From Rhizobium sp. SL86 (GTDB lineage Bacteria; Pseudomonadota; Alphaproteobacteria; Rhizobiales; Rhizobiaceae), in assembly GCF_026672545.1 (NCBI RefSeq), contig NZ_JAPPRJ010000001.1:1680001-1744000 (forward strand): a DNA stretch of 64,000 nucleotides, written 5' to 3'. A program made the position numbers and the translations under genes. Below the pieces are notes generated by a model that ran no database searches, was not told the DNA's origin, and was given only the letters and a program-made list of their open reading frames with translations. How positions within the stretch are numbered: the first letter of the stretch is position 1; each line of letters starts with the position of its first letter. Shown in pieces: positions 36,001 to 45,035 of this stretch.

Positions 36001-38510
36001 AGACGCTGATCTCCGTGCAGAACGTTGCACTCGGCGAAAAAGGCGGCGAAGTGTCGATCCCGGTGACGGAAGCCTTCGGTGCCGGGGCCTATGTCACGGC
36101 GACGCTCTATCGACCCGGCAATGCGCAGGAAAGCCGCATGCCGATGCGGGCGATCGGCATTAGCTGGCTGAAGGTCGATCCTGAGACCCGTGATCTGACG
36201 GTGTCGCTGACGGCGCCGGACAAGACCTTGCCGCGCCAGCCGCTTCCCATCGAGGTGCAGGTGGCCGGCGCCGGGATTGGTGAAGAGGCCTATGTGACGG
36301 TTGCCGCCGTGGATGTCGGCATCCTGAACCTCACCCGTTACGAACCGCCGGCGCCGGACAACTGGTATTTTGGCCAGCGGCGCTTAGGCCTGGAAATCCG
36401 CGATATCTATGGCCGCCTGATCGACGGCTCGTTGGGAGCCACCGGGCGATTGCGCACCGGCGGCGACGGTGGCAGTGCTGCGCTGCAGGGCAGCCCGCCC
36501 AAGGAAAAGCTCGTCGCCTTCTTCTCCGGCATCGTCAAGCTCGATGCCACCGGCAAGGCGCGGGTTTCCTTCGATATTCCGCAGTTCAACGGCACGGCGC
36601 GTGTGATGGCGGTTGCCTGGAGCAAAAACGGTGTCGGCCATGGCACGAAGGATGTGGTGATCCGCGATCCGGTGGTGCTGACCGCCAGCCTGCCGCGCTT
36701 CCTGGCGCCCGGCGATGAAGCGAGCCTTCGCCTCGACATTGCCAATACCGATGCGCCGGCGGGCGATTACCAGCTGAACATTGCCACCAATGCGATGATC
36801 GCCACCGATGCGGCGCGCGCAAGCCGCACCATCCGGCTGGAGGCGGGCGGCAAACAGAGCCTGCGCCTGCCGCTGAAGGGCATGCGGACCGGTGATGGCG
36901 AGGTGACCCTGACGCTTGCCGGCAACGGGCTCTCCGCCATGGAGCAGGTGCTCTACGTTCCGGTGCGTCCCGCCGTTCTGCCGGTGACCGAACGGCGCGT
37001 GATCGCGCTGGCACCGGGCCAGAGCCTGACGGTGGATGGCAATCTTCTGGCGGATGCGCAGCTTGCCGGTGCTTCCGTTGCCCTCAGCGTGACCCGTGCT
37101 GCCGATTTCGATGTGCCGGCGCTTTTGATGGCACTCGACCGTTACCCGTATGGTTGCGCCGAGCAGACGACGAGCCGCGCCCTGCCGCTGCTTTATCTGT
37201 CGGAGCTTTCAAAACAAAACGGGCTGGCCGATGACACGGAGATTAAAAAGCGTGTCCAGGATGCGATCTATCGTGTGCTGTCTTACCAGTCCTCCTCCGG
37301 CAGTTTCGGCCTCTGGAGTCCGGGTTATGGCGACAAGTGGCTCGATGCCTATGTCTCCGACTTCCTGACGCGCGCCCGCGAGCAAGGGTACGACGTGCCG
37401 GAACAGGCGCTGGTGCAGGCGCTGAACAATCTGCAGAACGCGCTTGCCTATGATGTCAACGTGAAGGACCAGGGTAGCCAGATTGCCTATGCGCTCTACG
37501 TTCTGGCGCGCAACCGTAAGGCCTCGATCAGCGATCTGCGCTATTATGCCGATACGATGCTCTCAGACTTCCCGACGCCGATGTCCAAGGCCCATCTCGG
37601 CGCAGCGCTGGCGCTGTATGGTGATGCCCAGCGTTCCAAGACGGTGTTCAACGCGGCGCTGCAGATGACCGAGCAATCGGTTGTGCAGCCGGTCAGCCTG
37701 TCGCGGTCTGATTATGGTTCGCTTCTGCGCGATGGGGCGGCGGTGCTGGCGCTTGCCGCCGAAAGCCGGCCGGTGCCGGCGATCGTGCCGCAGCTCTCAC
37801 CGGTGGTGGCGAAGGCGTGGCGCAACAAGAAATATACGAGCACGCAGGAACAGGCCTGGATGCTGCTCGCGGCGCGCGCGCTGCAGCAGGGGGATGAAAG
37901 CCTGAAGGTGGAGGTGAACGGTGCGCCGCAGGCCGGCCGTTATGCCAGCCGCATGACGGGCGATGCCCTGTTGCAGAAGCCGGTGACGCTGACGAACCGC
38001 TCGAATGATCCGGTCTCGGCGGTGGTGACCACGGTTGCTGCGCCCACGACACCGCTTGCCGCTGGCGGCGACGGTTTTGCCATCACGCGTGCCTATTACA
38101 CGATGGATGGCGAGGAAGTCAGCGTCAGCGAGGTGGCGCAGAACGAGCGTTACGTGGTGGTGCTGACTGTCAACGAAAGCAATGACTGGGCCTCGCGTAT
38201 TCTCGTGCAGGACCTGCTGCCGGCCGGTTTCGAGATCGACAACCCGAACCTCGTCAACAGTGCGGAGCTGTCCAATTTCGAATGGATCGGCGAGGTGCAG
38301 GCGGCGCATACGGAATTCCGCAACGACCGGTTCGTGGCGGCCTTCGACCGTAATGCCGGCGACAATCGCGAATTCTCCTTCGCTTATGTCGTGCGGGCGG
38401 TCACCCCCGGCACCTATGAGCATCCGGCGGCTTACGTGGAGGACATGTATCGTCCGCAATTGTCGGCCCGCACGGCGACCGGGCGCATGCAGGTGCGCGA
38501 GGCGCAGTAA
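33051..38510 (+). CDS. Bacterial alpha-2-macroglobulin with N-terminal PAN/Apple domain
   Basis: This is an 1819-residue periplasmic protein. Its signal peptide ends near 'PAVAQQ' and has no lipobox, so it is not a lipoprotein, unlike E. coli YfhM. Residues of about 35-100 form a cysteine-rich PAN/Apple domain ('QCETACLKDKSCRAFTYN'). Macroglobulin domains follow, then the thioester site 'YGCAEQTT' (Cys1369), the alpha-helical complement-like domain and a C-terminal receptor-like domain. Such proteins trap proteases that breach the outer membrane. Start choice: paired ATGs at 33051 and 33054 behind GGGGGG. pbpC follows after 6 bases, the classic pairing. Confidence 0.92.
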   Translation: MMSKRAWFGISLLLAIGIVGQPAVAQQSQRQIEISEDSDYPGFDLRTDKNVSQAQCETACLKDKSCRAFTYNVKAKWCFLKSDYGLMNDFAGAVAGKVVVAGAEPDLGAPPTLSFLSSEVIGQANSLYDNLGMPIEMTGQGLESLKALAQLEIVNGNIPAALTALTGALSIEPDDADLWNEMARAAGTIRGDAEFTTKALLAAINAYDASRTAPQRAEALAQIGEALEAQENHRGAISALAESVDLVASRTVQSRLNELQERWGFRVVDHSVDADAASPRACVQFSEKLLKFGADYSSFVTLNGAAPKAVEAKDQQICVEGLTHGERYKLSLRRGLPSSVGEDLRATVDLDIYVKDRSASVRFTGDSFVLPSTARRGIPLVSVNTTSANLKLYRIGDRNIAPLLAQSQFLTQMDGYTAGQIEENNGELVWQGSIEITQDVNKDVVTSFPVDEVLPKRKPGVYVLTATAGTGTVNEWDNQATQWFVVSDLGLSTYAGTDGLNVFVRSLATAEPAAGIDLQLLAKNNEVLGTARTDADGRAVFSAGLIRGTAGMVPAVLTASKSGEDYVFLDMTRAGFDLSDRGVTGRPAPGAIDVYAWTERGIYRPGETVHAALLARDTEAQAIDTLPLTFVFLRPDGVEDRRMTGSGTLGGYAVDLPTLATAMRGTWTLQVFTDPKGTAIAEKRFLIDDFVPDRIEFDLASEAKEIIVGDETWVTVDGRYLYGAPAAGLSLEGEIVLRHTREREAYKGYFFGLADEEASEAERLPLEDLGVLDEEGKTSFDAGLTELAYTTQLTDADIVVRLKEGGGRAVERKLTLPVRADGDRIGIKPEFSGDLAENAVANFNVIMIGDDGARKAAGDLRWKLVKIERDYQWYREGSSWRYEAVNRTRQVADGKVSADAANGGRVSVPVQWGRYRLEVETAAADGPASSVEFDAGWFVTASSTETPDALEVALDKSSYKVGETAKLKVSSRYAGQLMVTSGAETLISVQNVALGEKGGEVSIPVTEAFGAGAYVTATLYRPGNAQESRMPMRAIGISWLKVDPETRDLTVSLTAPDKTLPRQPLPIEVQVAGAGIGEEAYVTVAAVDVGILNLTRYEPPAPDNWYFGQRRLGLEIRDIYGRLIDGSLGATGRLRTGGDGGSAALQGSPPKEKLVAFFSGIVKLDATGKARVSFDIPQFNGTARVMAVAWSKNGVGHGTKDVVIRDPVVLTASLPRFLAPGDEASLRLDIANTDAPAGDYQLNIATNAMIATDAARASRTIRLEAGGKQSLRLPLKGMRTGDGEVTLTLAGNGLSAMEQVLYVPVRPAVLPVTERRVIALAPGQSLTVDGNLLADAQLAGASVALSVTRAADFDVPALLMALDRYPYGCAEQTTSRALPLLYLSELSKQNGLADDTEIKKRVQDAIYRVLSYQSSSGSFGLWSPGYGDKWLDAYVSDFLTRAREQGYDVPEQALVQALNNLQNALAYDVNVKDQGSQIAYALYVLARNRKASISDLRYYADTMLSDFPTPMSKAHLGAALALYGDAQRSKTVFNAALQMTEQSVVQPVSLSRSDYGSLLRDGAAVLALAAESRPVPAIVPQLSPVVAKAWRNKKYTSTQEQAWMLLAARALQQGDESLKVEVNGAPQAGRYASRMTGDALLQKPVTLTNRSNDPVSAVVTTVAAPTTPLAAGGDGFAITRAYYTMDGEEVSVSEVAQNERYVVVLTVNESNDWASRILVQDLLPAGFEIDNPNLVNSAELSNFEWIGEVQAAHTEFRNDRFVAAFDRNAGDNREFSFAYVVRAVTPGTYEHPAAYVEDMYRPQLSARTATGRMQVREAQ

Positions 38511-38516
38511 GGGGCG

Positions 38517-40601
38517 ATGCGGATCTGGCTGAAAGGGCTGATCGGGTTCGGTGGGATTGCGATCCTGGCAACCACCGGCCTGTTTGCCCTTGATGCCGCC
38601 GACCGGGCCTTTCCGCCGCCTCTGGCACAGGCCTCTCAGGTCTCTGCAGAGGTCTTCGATGCGGAGGGGCGTCTGTTGCGCGCCTTTGCCACGAAGGATG
38701 GGTTCTGGCGCCTGAAGACCGGTGCCGCCGATGTCGATCCGCAGTTTTTACGCATGCTGATCGCCTACGAGGACCGGCGTTTTTATGCGCATGGCGGGGT
38801 CGATCCGCAGGCGGTGTTGCGGGCCGCCTATCAGTTCGCAACCCATGGCCGGATCGTCTCCGGCGCCTCGACGCTCTCCATGCAGGTGGCGCGGCTGATC
38901 GAACCGCGCGACAGCCGCTCGGTTCTGGCCAAGCTGAAACAAATGGCGCGTGCCCTGCAGATCGAACGGCGGCTGTCGAAGGCGGAAATCCTCGACCTTT
39001 ACCTGACGCTGGCGCCCTATGGCGGCAATCTGGAAGGGGTGAGGGCGGCAAGTCTTGCCTATTTCGGCAAGGAGCCAAAACGGCTGTCGGTGGCGGAGGC
39101 GGCACTTCTGGTCGCCCTGCCACAATCGCCGGAAGCCCGGCGGCCGGATCGTTTTCCCGAGGTGGCACGGGCGGCCCGGCAGCGGGTGCTGAGCCGCGAA
39201 CAGGTGTCTGCGGCGGTGGGTGAAGGCGAGGTGGAGCGGGCGACGCTCGTTTCCGTGCCGCGGGAGCGGCGGCAATTGCCCGCACTCGCAGCCCATCTGG
39301 CAGAAGCCGCGCTGCGCAAGGCGCCCACTGACATCCGGCATACAACAACGCTCCGGAAGCCGATCCAGGAAGGGCTGGAATCAGTCGCCACATCGGTCGT
39401 GTCCAGCCTGCCGCCGAAAACATCGCTGGCGATGATCATGGCGGATTCGACCACCGGTGAAATCGTCGGTGCGGTGGGGTCGGCTGACTATTTCGACGCC
39501 TCCCGCTCCGGCTGGATCGACATGACACGCGTGCCGCGCTCGCCGGGCTCGACGCTGAAACCCTTCATCTACGGTCTTGCCTTCGAGGATGGGCTGGTGG
39601 CGCAGGAGACCATCATCGAGGATCGGCCCTCGGATTTCTCCGGTTACCGCCCGCGCAATTTCGACATGAGTTATCAGGGCGATGTGAGCGTGCGGCAGGC
39701 GCTGCAATTGTCGCTCAACGTGCCGGCGGTCCGGCTGCTGGAGGGCGTCGGTCCGGCAAAACTGATGGTGCGCTTCCGCCGTGCGGAGGTTCGTCCCATC
39801 CTGCCGGCGGGCGAGGCGCCGGGTCTGGCGATCGGGCTTGGCGGGGTGGGCTTGACGCTCAAGGAACTGGTGCAGCTTTATGCGGGCCTTGCCAATGAGG
39901 GCTGGCCGGTGCTGCTGGGGGATGGCGTGCACGAGGTGCCGAGCCGCGAACCGGCCCAGCCGCTGCTCGATCCCGTCGCCGTCTGGAACGTCACGGATGT
40001 GCTCTCCGATGTGCTGCCGCCGCAGGGCGCGCGCAAGCTCGGCATCGCCTACAAGACCGGCACGAGTTATGGCTATCGTGATGCCTGGTCGGTTGGCTAT
40101 GACGGACGATATGTGCTGGGCGTCTGGGTCGGCCGGCCGGACAATGGCGCGGTGCCGGGCATCACCGGTTATGGCACGGCGGCACCCATCCTGTTCGAGG
40201 CCTTTTCCCGCTCCGGCGTGGCGGTGAGCCCGCACCCCTCTGCGCCGCCCGGTGCGCAGCGGCTGGCACTCTCCGACCTGCCGATCGGCCAGCGCCGTTA
40301 TGCCGTCACGTCGACTGGTCTGGTGCGTTCATCGACGCGTGAACCGGCGCCACAGATCGTCTACCCGCCGGAAGGGGCGCGGGTGGATCTTGGCGCGCGC
40401 GCCGGCGCAGAGATCTCGCCGCTGGTGCTGAAACTGCAGGGCGGGCGCGCGCCCTTCCGCTGGCTTGCCAATGGCAAACCTCTGCCGGATCTGTCGCGCA
40501 AGCGGATTTCCGAATGGGTGCCGGATGGCGCCGGTTATTCGACGCTGACGGTGATCGATGCCGTGGGGCGGGCGGCGACCGTGCGGGTCTTTGTCGAGTG
40601 A
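38517..40601 (+). CDS. pbpC: Penicillin-binding protein 1C
   Basis: This is a 694-residue bifunctional peptidoglycan synthase. It has an N-terminal membrane anchor, a GT51 glycosyltransferase (about residues 45-215; 'AYEDRRFYAHGGVDP', 'GASTLSMQVARL'), then a transpeptidase with SxxK 'SPGSTLKPF' (Ser345), 'SLNVPAV' and KTG in 'KTGTSYGY' (Lys513), and the C-terminal BiPBP_C domain (about 600-690). PbpC with alpha-2-macroglobulin is thought to repair and defend the envelope. It lies 6 bases after the macroglobulin gene, so it is an operon. It is convergent with cobB with a 3-base gap. Confidence 0.95.
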   Translation: MRIWLKGLIGFGGIAILATTGLFALDAADRAFPPPLAQASQVSAEVFDAEGRLLRAFATKDGFWRLKTGAADVDPQFLRMLIAYEDRRFYAHGGVDPQAVLRAAYQFATHGRIVSGASTLSMQVARLIEPRDSRSVLAKLKQMARALQIERRLSKAEILDLYLTLAPYGGNLEGVRAASLAYFGKEPKRLSVAEAALLVALPQSPEARRPDRFPEVARAARQRVLSREQVSAAVGEGEVERATLVSVPRERRQLPALAAHLAEAALRKAPTDIRHTTTLRKPIQEGLESVATSVVSSLPPKTSLAMIMADSTTGEIVGAVGSADYFDASRSGWIDMTRVPRSPGSTLKPFIYGLAFEDGLVAQETIIEDRPSDFSGYRPRNFDMSYQGDVSVRQALQLSLNVPAVRLLEGVGPAKLMVRFRRAEVRPILPAGEAPGLAIGLGGVGLTLKELVQLYAGLANEGWPVLLGDGVHEVPSREPAQPLLDPVAVWNVTDVLSDVLPPQGARKLGIAYKTGTSYGYRDAWSVGYDGRYVLGVWVGRPDNGAVPGITGYGTAAPILFEAFSRSGVAVSPHPSAPPGAQRLALSDLPIGQRRYAVTSTGLVRSSTREPAPQIVYPPEGARVDLGARAGAEISPLVLKLQGGRAPFRWLANGKPLPDLSRKRISEWVPDGAGYSTLTVIDAVGRAATVRVFVE

Positions 40602-40604
40602 GGT

Positions 40605-41921
40605 TCAGCCCGTGACGCGGGCAATGGCATGGAAGAACGTCCCGGTGACGAGGCCGCGCCTGCCGCCGGATCGGCCGATCGGCGTGCCGGTGCCATCGGC
40701 AATCTCGGCAAAGGCCTCGTCGTGGCCGGCATCCGTCACGCGCGCGTAATGGAATTCGTGGCCGCGGATCACGTCGCCCGTCTTGCCCATCGGGCCTTCC
40801 GCGAGAAGCTTCGCCTGGCGATAACCGAGATTCATCTTGCGGGTGGCGAAACTGGTGGAATGCGAGAGCAGACCGGTCATCGCATGGCGGTTCCCCTCGG
40901 CATCCTCCAGGCCCTCGCCCAGCACCATGTAACCGCCGCACTCGCCATGCACCGGCCGCGTTTCGGCAAACCGGGCCAAGCCGTTGCGGAAATGGTCTGC
41001 GGCGGCAAGCGTTGCGGCAAAAAGCTCCGGATAACCGCCGGGCAGCCAGCAGGCATCGCAGGCGTTTGGCGGCGCCTCGTTGGCAAGCGGCGAAAAGGGC
41101 ACGAGCTCCGCGCCCACCGAGCGCCAGTGGCGGCCGAGATGCGGATAAAGAAAGGTGAAGGCGGCATCCGAGGCAATGGCGATGCGCTGGCCGGACGGAG
41201 GCAGATGGGCTGCCGTCGAGCCCGACTGAGGCGCAATCTCTGTTGCCAGCGAGAGGATGTGATCGAGATCGAGTGAGGTCTCCATCACATCGGCCAGACG
41301 GTCGATATGGTTTTGGATGGCCGGATGTTCGCTTGCCTGCACCAGGCCCAGATGCCGTTCGGGCAATGACAGTTCGCCATTGCGCAGGACGGCGCCGACA
41401 ACGTCCAGGCCTGCCGCTTCGATTGCCGCCTTCGACAGCCGCACATGCCGTTCGCTGCCGGCGCGGTTCAGCACGACCCCCGCCATGCGGACGGCCGGAT
41501 CGTAATGCCGGAAACCGACCGCGACCGCGGCTGCCGTCTGGCTCTGGCCGGAGACATCGAGCACCAGCAGCACCGGAATGCCGAGCAGCCGGGACAGATC
41601 GGCGGCCGAACCGGTGCGGCCCTCGCCGCCCGAAATCCCATCGAACAGGCCCATGGCGCTTTCGATGATGAGCAGATCTGTGCCATCCGCCGCCCCGGCC
41701 AGAAGATTCTGGACCAGTTCCGGCTGCATGGCCCAGCTGTCGAGGTTCAGGCCCTCGATGCCGGTGGCGGCGTGGTGAAAGCCGGGATCGATGTAATCCG
41801 GGCCGGACTTGATGCCGCGTACCCTGATGCCGCGCCTCGCGAATGCGCGCAACAGGCCGATGGTGACGCTGGTCTTGCCGGAGCCGGAGCGCGGCGCGCC
41901 GATGATGAGCGCCTTTGTCAT
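40605..41921 (-). CDS. cobB: Hydrogenobyrinic acid a,c-diamide synthase
   Basis: This is a 438-residue glutamine-dependent amidotransferase. The N-terminal ATP-binding domain starts 'LIIGAPRSGSGKTSVTIGLL', and a class I glutaminase domain carries the Cys in 'VHGECGGYMVLGEGL'. It amidates the a and c side chains of hydrogenobyrinate with glutamine and ATP. Its start overlaps the cobA stop (ATGA), forming a cobA-cobB operon on the minus strand. Confidence 0.94.
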   Translation of the reverse strand: MTKALIIGAPRSGSGKTSVTIGLLRAFARRGIRVRGIKSGPDYIDPGFHHAATGIEGLNLDSWAMQPELVQNLLAGAADGTDLLIIESAMGLFDGISGGEGRTGSAADLSRLLGIPVLLVLDVSGQSQTAAAVAVGFRHYDPAVRMAGVVLNRAGSERHVRLSKAAIEAAGLDVVGAVLRNGELSLPERHLGLVQASEHPAIQNHIDRLADVMETSLDLDHILSLATEIAPQSGSTAAHLPPSGQRIAIASDAAFTFLYPHLGRHWRSVGAELVPFSPLANEAPPNACDACWLPGGYPELFAATLAAADHFRNGLARFAETRPVHGECGGYMVLGEGLEDAEGNRHAMTGLLSHSTSFATRKMNLGYRQAKLLAEGPMGKTGDVIRGHEFHYARVTDAGHDEAFAEIADGTGTPIGRSGGRRGLVTGTFFHAIARVTG

Positions 41922-42709
41922 CCGGCCGCCTCCTGTGGGACCAGCAGCCCGCGCATGCGGACGATCTCACCGATGACGATCAGGGCAGGAGCGGCAAAAC
42001 CCTGCCGTTCGGCTTCCGTGGCAAGCGTGCCGAGCGTCGCCGTCAGCAGCCGTTCCTCTTTCGTGGTTGCCGCCATGATGATCGCCGCCGGCGTTTCCGC
42101 CGCACGGCCACCCTCGATCAGCAGCCTTGTGATGGTGGCGAGGTTCTTCAGGCCCATATAAACGACGATCGGTTCCCCGGTGCTCGCCAGCGCGGCCCAA
42201 TCGAGATCGTCCGCTTCGCCGGCGGCATGGCCGGTTGCCAGCGTGATCGCCTTGCTCAAACCGCGCATGGTGGCCGGAATGCGAGTGGAGGCAAGGGCTG
42301 CGAGTGCAGAAGTCATGCCGGGCAGGATACGGAACGGGATGCCGGCGTTTGCCAGCGCCTCGGCCTCTTCGCCACCCCGCCCGAAGATGAACGGGTCGCC
42401 GCCCTTCAGGCGCAGCACGCGTTTGCCCTGCCGCGACAGGCGAATGAGGGAGAGCGTGATGTCTTCCTGCGCGGTAGACGGCTTGCCGCCGCGCTTGCCG
42501 GCATAGATCACCTCGGCCTGAGGTGCGAAACTCAGCACCTCGTCGGAGACCAGCGCGTCATGCACCAGGATATCGGCCTTGCCGAGCGCATCCAGCACTT
42601 CCAGCGTCAGGTAGCGCGGATCGCCGGGACCGGCGCCGGCCAGCCACACATGGCCCGGATGAAAGGCGGGCAGGCGTTCAGCCAGAAGTTCGAAGGCAGG
42701 GTTTGTCAT
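41918..42709 (-). CDS. cobA: Uroporphyrinogen-III C-methyltransferase
   Basis: This is a 263-residue SAM-dependent methyltransferase of the SUMT class without the CysG oxidase part. The motifs are 'VWLAGAGPGDPRYLTLEVLDAL' at the N-terminus, 'RLKGGDPFIFGRGGEEAEAL' and 'PATMRGLSKAITLATGH'. It makes precorrin-2, the entry point to cobalamin (and sirohaem). It heads the cobA-cobB pair and is divergent from cbiD with about 50 bases between starts. Confidence 0.95.
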   Translation of the reverse strand: MTNPAFELLAERLPAFHPGHVWLAGAGPGDPRYLTLEVLDALGKADILVHDALVSDEVLSFAPQAEVIYAGKRGGKPSTAQEDITLSLIRLSRQGKRVLRLKGGDPFIFGRGGEEAEALANAGIPFRILPGMTSALAALASTRIPATMRGLSKAITLATGHAAGEADDLDWAALASTGEPIVVYMGLKNLATITRLLIEGGRAAETPAAIIMAATTKEERLLTATLGTLATEAERQGFAAPALIVIGEIVRMRGLLVPQEAAG

Positions 42710-42762
42710 GCGGATGCCTTTTGCCGATGACGCAAGACCGTGTCACCGGTATAGAAACGCGT

Positions 42763-43908
42763 ATGGAAGTGGAAATCGGAAACGAGACGGCAAAAGACCT
42801 GCGGCGCGGCTGGACCACCGGCACCTGTGCGGCGGCGGCGGCCAAGGCTGCCTGCCTGGCGCTCACCGGTTACGGTTTTCCCGATCTCGTCGAGGTGACG
42901 CTGCCCGGCGGCCAGCGGCCGGGTTTTGTTCTGGCGCTGGAGGAACAGGGGGAGGGTTTTGCCCGCGCCGGGATCGTCAAGGATGCCGGTGATGATCCGG
43001 ATGTCACGCACGGCGCGTTGGTCATCGCCACGCTGCGGCACGGTTCTCCCGGCGCCGGCATCCGGTTTTTTGCCGGCACAGGCGTCGGCATGGTGACCCG
43101 CCCCGGACTTCCCATTGCCCCGGGCGAACCTGCCATCAACCCGGTGCCCCGCCAGATGATTGCGCAGGCGATCACCGAGGTGGCGGGCGAGCGCGCGGAT
43201 TTCGACGTCGAGATTTCCATTCCGGGAGGCGAGGCGCTGGCGCAGAAGACGCTCAACCCGCGCCTTGGCATTGTCGGCGGCCTGTCGGTGCTCGGCACGA
43301 CGGGCATTGTCATCCCGTTTTCCTGCTCGGCCTGGATCCATTCCATCTGGCGCGGAATCGACGTGGCGCGGGCGGAGGGGCTCGACCATGTTGCCGGTTC
43401 CACCGGCATGACGACGGAAAAGGCCGTGCAGGCGCATCACGCCCTGCCGGAGACTGCGCTGCTCGACATGGGCGATTTCGTCGGCGGCATGCTGAAATAT
43501 CTGCGTAAACATCCCGTTCCGAAGGTCACGGTGGCCGGTGGTGTCGCCAAGATCACCAAGCTGTCGCAGGGCATGCTGGACGTGCATTCCAAACGTGGCC
43601 TCGCGGATCTGGAGGCGCTGGCCGCCGTCGCGCGCGAGGCCGGTGCAAGCGACAGCCTCATCGGCGCGATCGGTCAGGCGAACACGGTGGCGCAGGCCTT
43701 CCAGCTCGCGGAGAGTGAGGGCCTTGATCTCGGCAATCGCATCGCGGCGCGTGCCTGGCAGACGGCGGCGGGAGCCTTGCGCAACGAGGCGATCGCGCTC
43801 GAGATCCTGATCTTCGACCGCGAGGGCAAACTCGTTGGCGAAGCGCCCTTCACCCCCTCGCATCATGCCTCGTCCTTTTCCTTGGGCGAGCGGAAGCGGC
43901 GCACGTAA
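42763..43908 (+). CDS. cbiD: Cobalt-precorrin-5B C1-methyltransferase family protein
   Basis: This is a 381-residue CbiD with the signature '[17 protein letters not shown]', '[12 protein letters not shown]', '[11 protein letters not shown]' and '[15 protein letters not shown]'. In the classic aerobic pathway the C1 methylation leading to precorrin-6A is done by CobF, which is absent from this window, so CbiD probably fills that step. The start is uncertain: ATGs at 42727 and 42763 both lack a good ribosome site. Its last 46 bases overlap the end of cobM on the other strand. Confidence 0.9.
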   Translation: MEVEIGNETAKDLRRGWTTGTCAAAAAKAACLALTGYGFPDLVEVTLPGGQRPGFVLALEEQGEGFARAGIVKDAGDDPDVTHGALVIATLRHGSPGAGIRFFAGTGVGMVTRPGLPIAPGEPAINPVPRQMIAQAITEVAGERADFDVEISIPGGEALAQKTLNPRLGIVGGLSVLGTTGIVIPFSCSAWIHSIWRGIDVARAEGLDHVAGSTGMTTEKAVQAHHALPETALLDMGDFVGGMLKYLRKHPVPKVTVAGGVAKITKLSQGMLDVHSKRGLADLEALAAVAREAGASDSLIGAIGQANTVAQAFQLAESEGLDLGNRIAARAWQTAAGALRNEAIALEILIFDREGKLVGEAPFTPSHHASSFSLGERKRRT

Positions 43909-44636
43909 TCGGTGCTGTAAAGCGCGCTTTCGCGAAAATCCTCGGCTTTCAGGCCAGGACCGACAAAGATCAGCGCCGTGCGCTCGATCGGTTCGGCGGC
44001 CACCTCAGCGGCGATAGTCGAAAGCGTGCCGCGCAGGATCTTTTCATCCGGCCAGCTGGCTTTGACCACGATCGCGACGGGGCAGTCGGCGCCGTAATGC
44101 GGCGTCAGATCCGCAACGATCTTGTCCAGCGCGTGGATGGCGAGATGGATGGCGAGTGTTGATCCGGTTGCCGCGAAATTTTCCAGCGTCTCCCGCTCCG
44201 GCATTTTCGAGGCACGGCCAGAGACGCGGGTCAGGATCAGGCTTTGCGCCACTTCCGGGATCGTCAGTTCGCGCTTCAGCGCCGCCGCCGCCGCCGCGAA
44301 CGATGGCACGCCGGGGGTCAGCGTGTAATCGATGCCGAGCCGATCGAGCCGGCGCATCTGTTCGGCGACCGCGCTCCAGACGGAAAGATCGCCGGAATGC
44401 AGGCGGGCGATGTCCTGCCCCGCTTCGTGCGCGCGCAGATATTCGGCCTCAATCTCATCGAGGGAGAGCGAGGCCGTGTCGATGATGCGTGCACCTGCCG
44501 GGCAATAGTCCAAGAGTTCGCGCGGCACGATGGAGCCGGCATAAAGGCAGACCGGGCAGCGGGCGATCAGATCGCGCCCACGCACCGTAATCAGATCGGC
44601 GGCACCGGGGCCAGCGCCGATGAAATGAACCGTCAT
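43863..44636 (-). CDS. cobM: Precorrin-4 C11-methyltransferase
   Basis: This is a 257-residue SAM methyltransferase with '[18 protein letters not shown]', '[16 protein letters not shown]' and '[19 protein letters not shown]', the CobM/CbiF pattern. It makes precorrin-5 from precorrin-4. It starts in a 4-base overlap with cobE (ATGA) and is last in cobL-cobE-cobM. It converges on cbiD with a 46-base tail-to-tail overlap. Confidence 0.95.
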   Translation of the reverse strand: MTVHFIGAGPGAADLITVRGRDLIARCPVCLYAGSIVPRELLDYCPAGARIIDTASLSLDEIEAEYLRAHEAGQDIARLHSGDLSVWSAVAEQMRRLDRLGIDYTLTPGVPSFAAAAAALKRELTIPEVAQSLILTRVSGRASKMPERETLENFAATGSTLAIHLAIHALDKIVADLTPHYGADCPVAIVVKASWPDEKILRGTLSTIAAEVAAEPIERTALIFVGPGLKAEDFRESALYSTDYVRRFRSPKEKDEA

Positions 44637-45031
44637 GCGGCGTCCTCGATGTGATCTTCAACGATGGCCAGCGCGCAGGTGACGCCCTGCGAGACGTGGC
44701 GGGGGCCGAGAAGTTTTGCGGAAGCACCGCCGGCGGCCAGGGCTGCCGCTTCGCAGAAACTGGAGACGCCGGCATGGCCGACACTGTGCGGCGAGACGGT
44801 GAGCGTGCGGTCGGAGACGGCGTCCATCTCCGCGTCGGAGAGGATGGCGAGATCGAGTCCAAGACGCTTTGCGGCGTCCAGAAGCCCCACCTCATCGGCC
44901 TTCAGCGTGCCGGTGGCCAGCTTGGCGGGACGATCTCCCGCCTTGCCGGCGGCGGCGAGGGCCTCTTCAAGCACGGCCATTACGACCTCTGCACTGGTGC
45001 CGCGACGGCATCCGATTCCGGCAATCATCAT
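44633..45031 (-). CDS. cobE: CobE / CbiG C-terminal-domain protein
   Basis: This is a 132-residue protein starting '[17 protein letters not shown]', with '[22 protein letters not shown]' in the middle, matching the CbiG C-terminal domain alone. CobE is needed in the aerobic pathway but its exact role is debated; binding or handing over of an unstable intermediate after the ring-contraction steps is suggested. It lies 4 bases after cobL and overlaps cobM. Confidence 0.9.
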   Translation of the reverse strand: MMIAGIGCRRGTSAEVVMAVLEEALAAAGKAGDRPAKLATGTLKADEVGLLDAAKRLGLDLAILSDAEMDAVSDRTLTVSPHSVGHAGVSSFCEAAALAAGGASAKLLGPRHVSQGVTCALAIVEDHIEDAA

Positions 45032-45035
45032 GGGT

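Noticed and set aside
40306..41970. A 554-codon open frame on the minus strand
   Set aside because: Overlaps cobB in another frame and runs into pbpC; Arg/Gly/Ser-rich low-complexity composition.
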